64,000 nt of DNA from Actinoplanes sp. N902-109 (lineage in GTDB: Bacteria > Actinomycetota > Actinomycetes > Mycobacteriales > Micromonosporaceae), in assembly GCF_000389965.1 (NCBI RefSeq), contig NC_021191.1:3845501-3909500 (forward strand), read 5' to 3'. A program made the translations under genes and the position numbers. Shown piece after piece: positions 8,450 to 16,572 of this stretch (positions within the stretch are counted from its first letter, which is position 1; each line of letters opens with the position of its first letter). Below the pieces are notes generated by a model. That model searched no databases. It saw nothing but the letters and a program-made list of their open reading frames with translations, and had not been told where the DNA came from.

Positions 8450-8971
8450 ATGAAGAAGCCGCTCGCCGTAGCAGTCGTCGTTGCCGGGCTCGTTGCTGCC
8501 GCGTCGGTCAACTCCATAGGGGTCGCTTCCGCCGGTCAGCAGGCCGCACCCGGCACCGCACCCGCCGCCGTGGCCACCACGCCCGCGGCCGTGGTCACCC
8601 GGGTGCCCCCGGCGCTCAAGGACAGCGACCCGTCGCTGCGGTACGTGCAGGACGACCGCACCGTCACCGTCACCCGCAAGTCCGAACCAGTGGCCACCGT
8701 GACGCTCGCCTCGGCCCACTGGTCGGCGCACTCCGCCGAGGTCGGCCTCACCGTGGCGGCCACCCGCCCGTTCGTCGTCGACCCGGCGATGTTCACCCTC
8801 TACGACGCCGAGGGCTGGGAGAATCAGGCCGAGCAGACCAAGCCTGTGCACGTCGGAGCCGGCACCTCCACGCTCACACTCACCTTCACCGGCACCCCGG
8901 CGCGGCCCGAGGCGCTGGGCTGGGTGCCGCAGCCCGCCGGGGACGCCGTGGCCGTGTGGGAACGCCACTGA
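8450..8971 (+). CDS. Small secreted hypothetical protein
   Basis: 173 residues, divergent from the GH43 gene. Signal peptide MKKPLAVAVVVAGLVAAASVNSIGVASA, then an alanine/proline/threonine-rich spacer to about residue 58. A compact beta-rich domain follows (RYVQDDRTVTVTRKSEPVATVTLASAHWSA... to the C-terminus). Alternating hydrophobics and VGLTVAATRPFVVDPAMFTLYDAEG suggest an immunoglobulin-like fold of the kind seen in DUF4352-type proteins; no family is claimed. No cysteines or catalytic motifs are seen. Start supported by the leaderless -10 immediately upstream. Confidence 0.75.
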   Translation: MKKPLAVAVVVAGLVAAASVNSIGVASAGQQAAPGTAPAAVATTPAAVVTRVPPALKDSDPSLRYVQDDRTVTVTRKSEPVATVTLASAHWSAHSAEVGLTVAATRPFVVDPAMFTLYDAEGWENQAEQTKPVHVGAGTSTLTLTFTGTPARPEALGWVPQPAGDAVAVWERH

Positions 8972-8972
8972 C

Positions 8973-8992
8973 CCCGGCCCGCGCGGGCCGGG
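8973..8992. terminator. Bidirectional GC hairpin between convergent genes
   Basis: A perfect 20-nt palindrome (CCCGGCCCGC and its complement) lies 1 nt after the stop of the small secreted protein and 37 nt from the GH3 stop. It has no U-tract, as is common for actinobacterial terminators. It can serve both convergent genes. Confidence 0.6.
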
Positions 8993-9029
8993 ACACCGGC
9001 GCCCCGCCACGAGGGACGCCGGCCCCGCG

Positions 9030-10850
9030 TCAATAGGTCAGCCCGTAGCCGTACGGGAAGAGCGGGGTCTTGCCGTCGTCGTCGTTGATCGGCTGCTGCG
9101 ACGCCGACTGCATCCAGGTCATCGGCAGCTTGCCGGTCGGGGCGTAGTCGCCGAACAGCACGTCGGCCACGCCCGCGCCCTCGCTGCCGGGCAGCCAGGC
9201 CGCCACCAGCGCGGTCCAGCCGCCGAGCTGGGCGGCGATGTCGAGCGGGCGGCCGGAGACCAGCACCACGATCACCGGCACCCCGGTCGCGCGCAGCCGG
9301 TTCAGCGTGGCCAGGTCGGTCGCGTCCAGGCTCATCGAGCCGGGCCGGTCACCCTGCCCCTCGGCGTACGGGGTCTCGCCGAGCACCGCGATCGCCGCCC
9401 GGTAGCTGCTGTCGATGCCGGAGCCGTCCTTGGCGTACGTGACAGTGGTCCCGCTGCCGGCTGCCGCGCGGATCCCGGCCAGGATCGAGGTGCCCGGCAC
9501 GGTGTTGCCGCTCGCCCCCTGCCAGCTCAGCGTCCAGCCGCCGCTCTGGTTGCCGATGTCGTCGGCGCTGCGCCCGGCGACGAAGATCTTGCCGCCCGAC
9601 TTCGCCAGGGGCAGGATGCCGCCGGCGTTCTTCAGCAGCACCTGCGACTCGCGGACGGCCTGGCGGGCGAGAGTCCGGTGCGCCGTGCTGCCGATCGTGG
9701 CGGCGTAGCTGCGGTCCGCGTACGGACGCTCGAAGAGACCCAGTTCGAACTTCTTGGTCAGGATGCGGCGGTTGGCGTCGTCGATGCGGCTCATCGGGAT
9801 CTGCCCGGACTGCACCGCGGCGCGCAGGTAGCCGACGAACGTCCGCCAGTTCTCCGGCACCATCAGCATGTCGAGCCCGGCGTTGACCGCGGTCGCCACC
9901 TCGGCCTGGGTGAAGCCGCGCTGCCCGTCGAGCTGGTCGATGCCGGCCCAGTCGGACACCACGAAACCGGTGAACCCCAGCTCGCCCTTGAGCACGTCGG
10001 TGATCAGGTACTTGTTGCCGTGCAGCTTGGCGCCGTTGAAGCTGGAGAACGAGACCATCACCGAGCCCACGCCACGCTGGACCGCGGCGCGGAACGGCGG
10101 CAGATGGATGGCGCGCAGCTCGGCCTCGCTGATCGCGGTGTTGCCCTGGTCGGTGCCGCCGGTGGTGCCGCCGTCGCCGAGGTAGTGCTTGGCGGTGGCC
10201 AGCACCGAGGCGGGCCCGTCGAGCCGCTGCCCCTGCAGGCCGGTCACGACGGTGGTCATCGCGGTGACCAGCTCCGGGTTCTCGCCGAACGACTCGTAGG
10301 TGCGGCCCCAGCGGTCGTTGCGCGCGACGCACACGCACGGCGCGAACGTCCAGTCCTGCCCCGCGCCGGTGACCTCCTCGGCGGTGGCGCGGCCGATGTT
10401 CTGCACCAGCGCCGGGTCGCGGGTCGCGCCGAGCCCGATGTTGTGCGGGAAGATGGTGGAGCCGAGCACGTTGTTGTTGCCGTGCACCGCGTCGATGCCG
10501 TACATCATCGGGATCTGCAGCGGCGCGGCGAGCGCACCCCGCTGATAGGCGTCGTACATGTCGGCCCATCCGGTCGCGGTGTTCGACGCCGGCGCCGAGC
10601 CGCCACCGGACAGGATCGACCCGATCCGGTACGACGTGACGTCGGCCGGCGTGGTCACCCCGCGCTCCGTCTGGGTCATCTGCCCGACCTTGTCGTCGAG
10701 GCTCATCCGGGTGAGCAGGTCACCGACCCGGGTCGCCACCGGCAGCGAGGGGTCCTGATAGGGCAGCCCGGCGGCGGTTCCGGGCGATCCGGGCACCACC
10801 GCGGTCAGCACGCCGGTCGTGGCGATCACCAGCAGGGCAGCTAGACGCAT
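9030..10850 (-). CDS. Secreted GH3 beta-glucosidase / exo-beta-glucanase
   Basis: 606 residues from the ATG at 10850, which has GGAAGGTGA just upstream; the extra in-frame codons before it are not needed. Signal peptide ends near GTAAGL. GH3 N-domain begins DPSLPVATRVGDLLTRMSLDDKVGQMTQ. The nucleophile aspartate is in GFVVSDWAGID (about residue 280). The C-domain ends with PLFPYGYGLTY, the normal end of the barley-ExoI-like group, so the protein is complete without an FnIII tail. It would cleave cellobiose or beta-glucan oligomers from the non-reducing end. Its promoter carries the CebR-type box, which matches cellobiose-responsive control. Confidence 0.92.
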   Translation of the reverse strand: MRLAALLVIATTGVLTAVVPGSPGTAAGLPYQDPSLPVATRVGDLLTRMSLDDKVGQMTQTERGVTTPADVTSYRIGSILSGGGSAPASNTATGWADMYDAYQRGALAAPLQIPMMYGIDAVHGNNNVLGSTIFPHNIGLGATRDPALVQNIGRATAEEVTGAGQDWTFAPCVCVARNDRWGRTYESFGENPELVTAMTTVVTGLQGQRLDGPASVLATAKHYLGDGGTTGGTDQGNTAISEAELRAIHLPPFRAAVQRGVGSVMVSFSSFNGAKLHGNKYLITDVLKGELGFTGFVVSDWAGIDQLDGQRGFTQAEVATAVNAGLDMLMVPENWRTFVGYLRAAVQSGQIPMSRIDDANRRILTKKFELGLFERPYADRSYAATIGSTAHRTLARQAVRESQVLLKNAGGILPLAKSGGKIFVAGRSADDIGNQSGGWTLSWQGASGNTVPGTSILAGIRAAAGSGTTVTYAKDGSGIDSSYRAAIAVLGETPYAEGQGDRPGSMSLDATDLATLNRLRATGVPVIVVLVSGRPLDIAAQLGGWTALVAAWLPGSEGAGVADVLFGDYAPTGKLPMTWMQSASQQPINDDDGKTPLFPYGYGLTY

Positions 10851-10882
10851 GACGTCACCTTCCGGTTCGGACATCGACACCG

Positions 10883-10911
10883 ATCGTTACATGGGAGCGC
10901 TTCCATGACAA
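10883..10911 (-). promoter_or_regulatory. GH3 promoter with CebR-type operator (shared divergent region)
   Basis: TGGGAGCGCTTCCA at 10892-10905 matches 13 of 14 positions of the CebR consensus TGGGAGCGCTCCCA. On the minus strand TTGTCA (10911-10906), 17 nt, then AACGAT (10888-10883) can serve as -35/-10 for GH3, with the box filling the spacer. On the plus strand TATCCT at 10919-10924 lies 6 nt before the ATG at 10931, and its -35 position falls inside the same box. One operator could therefore repress both genes. Confidence 0.7.
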
Positions 10912-10930
10912 CACCGGTTATCCTTCGGCC

Positions 10931-11740
10931 ATGGCCGCACCGGGCACGCCCGCGATCTTCATCCATGGCATGTTCCTGCACGCCACCTCGTGGGGCAGCT
11001 GGGCCGAGGCGTTCCGGTCGGCGGGCTACGACCCCTTGACGCCGGGCTGGCCCGGGGAGCCGGGCACGGTCGGCGAGGCCCGGCAGCAGCCCGCCCGGGT
11101 GGCGGGCACCGGCCTCGACGACATCGTCACGCACTACGCGCAGATCATCCGCACCCTCGCCACCCGGCCGGTGGTCGTCGGCCACTCGGCGGGCGCGCTG
11201 GTCGCCCAGCGGCTGCTCACCCAGGGCCTCGCCACGGCCGCCGTGGCGCTGCAGCCACCCCCGGTCAAGGGCGTGTCCTCCACCGCGCCGCAGACCATCC
11301 CGGTCGGCTGGCCGCTGCTGCGCAACCCGGCCAACCGGCGGCGTTCGCTCACCCTGACCCCGCGGCAGTTCCGGTACAGCCACGGCAACGCGCTGCCGGC
11401 CGCCGAGTCGCACGAGCTCCATCGCCGATGGACGGTGCCGTCGCCGGGGCGGCCGGTGTTCGAGCTGGTGTTCGCCAACCTGTCGCGGCACTCACCGGCC
11501 GCCGTCGACACGACGAACCGGACCAGGGGGCCACTGCTGCTGGTCGCCGGCACCAAGGACCACAGCGCACCGGCGGCCGTCGTCAAGGCCACGCACAAGC
11601 GCTACAGCGCCTCCCCGGCAGTGACGGACTACCAGGAATTCGCCGGCCGCGGCCACTCGATGCCGGTGGACAGCGGCTGGCGCGAGGTCGCCGACGCGGC
11701 GCTCACCTGGCTGGACAAGGCGGCCGGCGGGTCACGCTGA
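10931..11740 (+). CDS. Alpha/beta hydrolase
   Basis: 269 residues. No Shine-Dalgarno; TATCCT sits 6 nt before the ATG, so a leaderless transcript is likely. Features: FIHGMFLHATSW oxyanion region, nucleophile elbow VVGHSAGAL (Ser about 84), and catalytic His in GRGHSMPVDSGW near residue 242. No signal peptide, so cytoplasmic. Closest in style to AB_hydrolase_6 esterases/lactonases; substrate unknown. Divergent from GH3 across 80 bp that contain the CebR-type box, so it may be co-controlled with glucan use. Its stop overlaps the convergent HxlR gene by 9 bp. Confidence 0.85.
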   Translation: MAAPGTPAIFIHGMFLHATSWGSWAEAFRSAGYDPLTPGWPGEPGTVGEARQQPARVAGTGLDDIVTHYAQIIRTLATRPVVVGHSAGALVAQRLLTQGLATAAVALQPPPVKGVSSTAPQTIPVGWPLLRNPANRRRSLTLTPRQFRYSHGNALPAAESHELHRRWTVPSPGRPVFELVFANLSRHSPAAVDTTNRTRGPLLLVAGTKDHSAPAAVVKATHKRYSASPAVTDYQEFAGRGHSMPVDSGWREVADAALTWLDKAAGGSR

Positions 11741-12136
11741 GCCGCCGGCGGCCTTGACCTGGGTCATGTTGTCCTCGGCCCACTGCTTCAAGGCCCGCAG
11801 CGGACCGACGAGCGTGCCGCCGAGCCGGGTGAGCTCGTAGTGGACGGCGGGCGGGCTGCTCGGCTCCACCCGGCGCGAGACCAGCCCGTCGTCCTGCAAC
11901 TGCCGCAACGTCTGGGTGAGCATCTTCTGCGACACCCCCGGCATCCGCCGGCGCAGCTCACCGAACCGTCGTTCGCCCAGATCGGCGAGCAGCAGCACGA
12001 TCATCACCGTCCACTTGGACCCAACCCGGTCGAGCAGCTCCCGCGTCGGGCAGGCCACGTCATAGAGGTCTCCCCGGCGGACGCCGGTTACCCCCGGGTG
12101 CCCAGAGGTGCGGGAAGTGCCTTCTTGAGCGGCCAC
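11732..12136 (-). CDS. HxlR-family transcriptional regulator
   Basis: 134 residues from a GTG with TAGGAG about 8 nt upstream. The winged-helix core is typical of HxlR: CPTRELLDRVGSKWTVMIVLLLADLGERRFGELRRRMPGVSQKMLTQTLRQLQDDGLVSR. The conserved Cys before the first helix (about residue 29) is kept and could act as a redox or electrophile sensor, as in some family members. Divergent from an alpha/beta hydrolase across 51 bp holding a dyad, the usual arrangement for a local repressor and its target. Confidence 0.9.
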   Translation of the reverse strand: MAAQEGTSRTSGHPGVTGVRRGDLYDVACPTRELLDRVGSKWTVMIVLLLADLGERRFGELRRRMPGVSQKMLTQTLRQLQDDGLVSRRVEPSSPPAVHYELTRLGGTLVGPLRALKQWAEDNMTQVKAAGGSA

Positions 12137-12155
12137 AACGACTCTCCTACGGTTG

Positions 12156-12178
12156 CCTGGTATCCGATGGTAACCAGG
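12156..12178. promoter_or_regulatory. Candidate HxlR operator dyad
   Basis: A 23-bp imperfect palindrome, CCTGGT-N2-CC-N3-GG-N2-ACCAGG, lies in the middle of the 51-bp region between the HxlR gene and the hydrolase at 12188. Dyads of the GGTA...TACC kind are typical HxlR sites. It would occlude both promoters. Confidence 0.55.
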
Positions 12179-12187
12179 AAGAGTGCG

Positions 12188-13048
12188 ATGACAGAGCCAC
12201 CTGACGGCACGTTCGACGAGGTCCGCACCGTACGCCTGGCGAACCTGACCGTGCGCCTGCGCCGGTCCGGGGCCGGCGACCCGATCCTGCTCCTGCACGG
12301 CTTCCCGCACACCGGGCAGGTGTGGCGGGAGGTGGCCCCCTGGCTCGTCCGGGCCGGCCACCAGGTGATCGCACCCGACCTGCGCGGGATCGGCGGCACC
12401 GACCGGCCGGTGGACGGCTACGACGCCGCGACGCTGGCCCTCGACCAGGTGCAGTTGCTCGACGCCCTGGCCCTGCCCGCCGCGCACGTCGTCGGTTTCG
12501 ACGCCGGTGCCGCGCCCGCGTTCGCCCTGGCCACCGGTCATCCGGAGCGGGTCCGCAGCCTGACGGTGGTCGAGGCGGCGATCGGCGGCCTGGCCGGCGC
12601 CGAGGACTTCCTGGCCGGTGGCGGACCGTGGTGGTTCGGCTTCCACCAGAGCCCCGGCGGCCTGGCCGAGGACGTGGTGGCCGGCAGCGAGGACCGCTAC
12701 ATCCGGCACTTCCTGCAGCTCGGTTCGCGGGCCGGTGTCCCCGGGGAGCTGGCTGACCACTTCGTGAGCGCCTACACCGGCCGCGACCGCCTGCGCGGGG
12801 CCTTCGAGCACTACCGCGCGATGCCCGGCAACGCCGCCCGCAACCGGGCCTGGGCCGCACAGAACCGGCTGACCATGCCGGTCACCGCCGTCGGCGCGGC
12901 CCCCGTGGGCGCCGTCACCGCCCGGCAGTTGCGCACGGTCGCCGACGACGTCGAGGAGCACCTGCTGGGCGACAGCGGGCACATCGTCCCCGTCGACGCC
13001 CCACGGGACCTCGCCCGCCTCCTGCTCGCCACCGCAGCCCGCTCCTGA
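12188..13048 (+). CDS. Epoxide hydrolase / haloalkane dehalogenase-like alpha/beta hydrolase
   Basis: 286 residues; ATG with AGGAAGAG about 6 nt upstream. ILLLHGFPHTGQVWR (oxyanion HG-P motif), PDLRGIGGTDRP, and a nucleophile elbow VVGFDAGAAPA in which Asp replaces Ser, as in epoxide hydrolases and dehalogenases. Catalytic His in GDSGHIVPVDAP near the C-terminus. No signal peptide. Likely a target of the divergent HxlR regulator, so perhaps a detoxifying hydrolase for an epoxide or similar electrophile; the substrate is not evident. Confidence 0.85.
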   Translation: MTEPPDGTFDEVRTVRLANLTVRLRRSGAGDPILLLHGFPHTGQVWREVAPWLVRAGHQVIAPDLRGIGGTDRPVDGYDAATLALDQVQLLDALALPAAHVVGFDAGAAPAFALATGHPERVRSLTVVEAAIGGLAGAEDFLAGGGPWWFGFHQSPGGLAEDVVAGSEDRYIRHFLQLGSRAGVPGELADHFVSAYTGRDRLRGAFEHYRAMPGNAARNRAWAAQNRLTMPVTAVGAAPVGAVTARQLRTVADDVEEHLLGDSGHIVPVDAPRDLARLLLATAARS

Positions 13049-13067
13049 GCCCCTGACCGGCAGGGCT
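13048..13067. terminator. Weak hairpin between convergent genes
   Basis: AGCCCCTG and CAGGGCT can pair with one bulge around a 5-nt loop, straddling the stop of the hydrolase and facing the histidine kinase stop. No U-tract. A plausible but weak bidirectional terminator. Confidence 0.35.
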
Positions 13068-13073
13068 GAACGC

Positions 13074-14174
13074 CTAGCTCACCGTGCCGGGCGCGTCAGC
13101 GGGCGGCAGGGAGACCTGGACGTGCAGGCCGTCGTGGCCGGTCGAGGACGCGGCGATGATGCCGTGGTGGGCCCGGGTGATGGAACGGGCGATGGCCAGG
13201 CCGAGGCCGGCGCCGCCGCTGTGGTCGATGCGGGCGGCGGTGCGGCGCCGGAACGGCTCGAACAGGGCGGGCACGTCCTGCGGCGGGATGTCGTCGCCGG
13301 TGTTGGTGACGGCCAGGGCCGGGTCGTCGCCCACCTGCACGTCGATCGTGCCGTCCGGCCGGTTGTACTTCAGGGCGTTCTGGATGAGGTTGCCGGCCAG
13401 GCGTTCGAGCAGCACCTGCTCGCCCAGCACGGTCCGGGGACGCAGCCGGCGGGTGATCGTGATGCCGGCCTCCGCCGCGGCGGATTCGTGCTTGTCGAGG
13501 ACGGCGGCGACGATGTGGTCCAGCCGCAGGGGGGTGCGGGCCAGCAGCCCGCGGTCGCTCTCGCTCAGCACGAGCAGACCCTCGATCAGGCGCTCGTTGC
13601 GTTCGTTGGTCTCCAGCAGCTGCGCGGTGAGCAGGGCCAGCTGGTCGTCGCTGAGGGTGCGGGCCATGCCGACCTCGATCAGCATGCGCTGCACGGCGAG
13701 CGGGGTGCGCAACTCGTGTGAGGCGTCCGCGGCGAAGCGGCGCTGGGCCTCGTACCCGACGGCGATGCGGTCCATCATCTCGTCGATGGCCCGGCCCAGC
13801 ACGGCCAGCGCGTCCCGGCCGGGCCCGGGGCGCAGGCGGTGGCCGAGGTTCTGCGGTCCGACGTCGGCGATGGCCGGGGCCAGCTCGCGCACCGGGCGTA
13901 CACACCAGCGCACCAGGAACCAGGAGGCGCCGAACAGGATCAGCAGGACGACGGCCAGGCTTAGCAGCGACGGGATGCTCGGCCGGCGAAACAGCTGCGC
14001 GCAGACGAACGACGGGTCCTGCGGCGCCCGGCCGGCGGGGACGGTGCACCAGGACGGCCCGACCTCGGTCCACACCCGCAGCAGGCGGTCGGCTGCCGGG
14101 TGCGCGGCCGAGCCGGCGATCAGCAGCAGCGCGCAGACCAGGAAGATGCGCCGGGCCGGGGAGTGCGGGCTCAT
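13074..14174 (-). CDS. Sensor histidine kinase (two-component)
   Basis: 366 residues; ATG overlaps the response-regulator stop (ATGA). Two transmembrane helices (about 9-25 and 68-88) flank a roughly 45-residue extracytoplasmic loop with two cysteines (SWC...FVC), which could form a disulfide. A HAMP-like linker follows, then the H-box FAADASHELRTPLAVQ with phospho-accepting His about 153. The HATPase_c domain has N-box NLIQNALKYN, G1 NTGDDIP and G2 GGAGLGLAIA. Partner of the receiver encoded immediately upstream. The signal is unknown; the divergent membrane-anchored protease is the nearest candidate target. Confidence 0.92.
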   Translation of the reverse strand: MSPHSPARRIFLVCALLLIAGSAAHPAADRLLRVWTEVGPSWCTVPAGRAPQDPSFVCAQLFRRPSIPSLLSLAVVLLILFGASWFLVRWCVRPVRELAPAIADVGPQNLGHRLRPGPGRDALAVLGRAIDEMMDRIAVGYEAQRRFAADASHELRTPLAVQRMLIEVGMARTLSDDQLALLTAQLLETNERNERLIEGLLVLSESDRGLLARTPLRLDHIVAAVLDKHESAAAEAGITITRRLRPRTVLGEQVLLERLAGNLIQNALKYNRPDGTIDVQVGDDPALAVTNTGDDIPPQDVPALFEPFRRRTAARIDHSGGAGLGLAIARSITRAHHGIIAASSTGHDGLHVQVSLPPADAPGTVS

Positions 14175-14830
14175 GAGCCCAGCCGGTAGCCGGTGCGCGG
14201 CACGGTGTGGATCACCGGCGGGTCGCCCAGCTTGCGGCGCAGGGTCATCACGGTCATCCGTACCGTGTTGGTGAACGGGTCGGTGTTCTCGTCCCAGGCC
14301 TGTTCCAGCAGCTCCTCGGCGCTGACCACCCGCCCGGCGGCGCGCAGCAGCACATGCAGGACGGCGAACTCCTTGGGCGACAGGGACAGGACCCGGCCGT
14401 CGCGGGTCGCGGTGTGGCGGGTGACGTCCAGGACGATGCCGTCGGTTTCCAGTACGGGTGGCAGCGCCGGCACCGCCCGCCGCGACAACGCCTGCAGCCG
14501 GGCCACCAGCTCGGCGAACGCGAACGGTTTGGTGAGGTAGTCGTCGGCGCCGAGCCCCAGCCCCTCGACCCGGTCGCGGATGCCGGCGGCGGCGGTGAGC
14601 AGCAGCACCCGGGTGGTGAGCCCGGATGCGGCCATCCACCGGCACACCTCGTCGCCGGTGCGCCCCGGCATGTCCCGGTCCAGCACCGCGACGTCGTAGC
14701 GGTGCACCGCGAGCCGGTCCAGCGCGCTGTCGCCGTCGTAGACCACGTCCACCGCCATGGCCAGCCGGCGCAGCCCCTCCGCCACCGTGTCGGCCATCAG
14801 CCGCTCGTCCTCCGCCACCAGTACTCGCAC
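14171..14830 (-). CDS. OmpR/PhoB-family response regulator
   Basis: 219 residues from a GTG with GAGG about 9 nt upstream. Receiver: VLVAEDE acidic pair, phospho-acceptor Asp about 51 in VAVLDRDMPG, Thr in LLLTAAA, Lys in YLTKPF. C-terminal winged helix (about 125-219) contains LSPKEFAVLHVLLRAAGRVVSAEELL and RMTVMTLRRKLGDPPVIHTVPRTGYRL. It forms an operon with the kinase and is divergent from the S1 protease over 100 bp, so that protease is a likely direct target. Confidence 0.93.
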   Translation of the reverse strand: MRVLVAEDERLMADTVAEGLRRLAMAVDVVYDGDSALDRLAVHRYDVAVLDRDMPGRTGDEVCRWMAASGLTTRVLLLTAAAGIRDRVEGLGLGADDYLTKPFAFAELVARLQALSRRAVPALPPVLETDGIVLDVTRHTATRDGRVLSLSPKEFAVLHVLLRAAGRVVSAEELLEQAWDENTDPFTNTVRMTVMTLRRKLGDPPVIHTVPRTGYRLGS

Positions 14831-14930
14831 GTCACCAACCTCGCACAGCCGGGATAAAGAATTCATAAGGACGGCGCTGACGCCCGCCCGACACCGCGAT
14901 CGCCAGCATGGTTCCCCTCGTACGAAATCC

Positions 14931-15818
14931 ATGGGGGGACCTTTGTTCAGGACCATCCGCGCGGTGCTGATGCTGGTGCTGGTCGCGGCGGGTGCCGTGG
15001 CCGCGGGGGACCGGCCCGCGCAGGCGATCGCCAACGGGCAGGACGCGCGGGCCGGTGCGTACCCGTTCGCCGTGCTGCTCATCATGACCGGGCTGCCGGC
15101 CGAGGGCGGCGGCACCCGGGACAGCTCGTGCTCGGGTGCGCTGGTGGCACCCCGCTGGGTGATCACCGCCGGGCACTGCTTCCGCGAGCGCAGCGGCCGG
15201 CGGGTCAGCCGTCCGGTGGCCCGCCGTACCACCGCCGTGGTCGGGCGTACCGCGGTCACCGGCCGCGACGGCCGGCTCGCCGAGGTCGTCGCGGTGCACC
15301 AGTCCGACACCGCCGACGTGGCCCTCGCCCGGCTGAGCAGCCCGGTCACCGGCATCACCCCGCTGACCATCGGCACGTCCGCGCCGACCGCCGGTGAGGT
15401 CGTGCGGCTGGCCGGGTTCGGGCTGACCGACGACGGCGACGCGACGCCCGCCACCCGGCTGCAGACCGGCCAGTTCACCGTCGACCACGTCGGCACCGAC
15501 CTGATCGAGACGTCCGGGCACGCGCCGCACCTCGACACCAGCCCGTGCCTGCACGATTCCGGCGGACCGTACTTCCGGGAGCCGCCGGGCCGGGCGCCGG
15601 TGCTGGTCGCCGTGGTCAGCTCCGGCCCGAGCTGCCCGCACGAGGGTGGTGACTTCAGCGCCCGGATCGACACCGTCAGCGGCTGGATCACCGGCACGAT
15701 CGCCGCCGGCTCCGGGTCCGGCCGCGGTGTGCCGCGCCGGCTGCTCCCGGTCGCGCCGGTCGCGGCGGTGCTGGTGGTGGCCGGCGCGCTGCTGCTGATC
15801 CGCCGCCGCAACCGGTGA
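14931..15818 (+). CDS. Membrane-anchored S1 trypsin-like serine protease
   Basis: 295 residues. The ATG at 14931 lacks an upstream Shine-Dalgarno; a TTG at 14943 just after GGGGGGA is an alternative start. Signal peptide to about QAIANG (mature end A/IANG, trypsin-like). Catalytic triad: His in ITAGHC, Asp in DVALARL, Ser in CLHDSGGPYF. A C-terminal hydrophobic helix (LLPVAPVAAVLVVAGALLLI) followed by RRRNR anchors it in the membrane facing out. Divergent from the two-component system, suggesting an envelope-stress or surface-processing circuit. The 258 bp after it (15819-16076) holds no gene I can support. Confidence 0.88.
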   Translation: MGGPLFRTIRAVLMLVLVAAGAVAAGDRPAQAIANGQDARAGAYPFAVLLIMTGLPAEGGGTRDSSCSGALVAPRWVITAGHCFRERSGRRVSRPVARRTTAVVGRTAVTGRDGRLAEVVAVHQSDTADVALARLSSPVTGITPLTIGTSAPTAGEVVRLAGFGLTDDGDATPATRLQTGQFTVDHVGTDLIETSGHAPHLDTSPCLHDSGGPYFREPPGRAPVLVAVVSSGPSCPHEGGDFSARIDTVSGWITGTIAAGSGSGRGVPRRLLPVAPVAAVLVVAGALLLIRRRNR

Positions 15819-16076
15819 GAACGCTATGCGGAAGTCCCGCGTCACCGGCAACCGGATCGGCGGGATCCGTGTCTTCGTTGCCGACGTGCGGACGGGAGCG
15901 GAGATGACGGGAAGTTCCGGCGCCGGGTACCTCGACCATGTGCCGGCCGCACGGCGACGCTGCGGCGGTGGGCGTGGTTGTCGTGCGGCGACGACCTCAC
16001 CGACGAACCCCTGATCCGGCACGGCACGTGCGCCCCGCCCGCCGGGTTCTGATAATGCTGGAGGATCATTGCCGGC

Positions 16077-16379
16077 ATGGCTCTGCTGGTGGAGATCCAC
16101 TTCCCGATGACCGCGGACGACGAGTGGATCGCCGACGTCGGTGACTACCTGATCGACCTGGAGGACGAGCTCGGCCTCAAGGAGTTCGACGACGGCGAGG
16201 AGTACGGCGAGGAGTACATCTTCTTCATCGCCGGCGCCGGTGAACGGAGGCTGCTCGAAGCCGCCTCCCGGGTGGCGACCCGCGACGGGGTGCCCCCGGG
16301 CGCCTTCGCCATGGTGACCGACACCGACGCCCCGCAACTCGGCATGGGCCGCCGCGTGGCCCTCCCGGTGCGGCGCTGA
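16077..16379 (+). CDS. Small acidic hypothetical protein
   Basis: 100 residues, strongly acidic in its first half (DLEDELGLKEFDDGEEYGEEYIFF). ATG preceded by GATAAT (about 16051) and GGAGG about 13 nt away. The pattern (alternating strands and helices, AGERRLLEAASRVATRDGVPPGAFAMV) looks like a small alpha/beta domain used in uncharacterised actinobacterial proteins; no function is proposed. It ends 193 bp before the convergent FGGY kinase; that gap shows no clear feature. Confidence 0.65.
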   Translation: MALLVEIHFPMTADDEWIADVGDYLIDLEDELGLKEFDDGEEYGEEYIFFIAGAGERRLLEAASRVATRDGVPPGAFAMVTDTDAPQLGMGRRVALPVRR

Positions 16380-16572
16380 CCGCCCGAGGATTCCTGCCCG
16401 GGCCGGGGGAGTCGTCCGCGGGCCGCCCGCACGGCCCGGCGCACACGTCGTCCCCGGCAGGGGCTGGGCGACCGGCCGGACCGCGCCTGGGCGGCCGGGG
16501 AGCCGGACACGTACGGCAGAGCGGCGATGGAGGGCGGCGCAGGCCCGGGGCCGCGGTGCCTGATCGGCCCGG

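Noticed and set aside
15826..16014. 62-codon frame after the S1 protease
   Set aside because: No ribosome binding site, no family resemblance, and basic low-complexity sequence.
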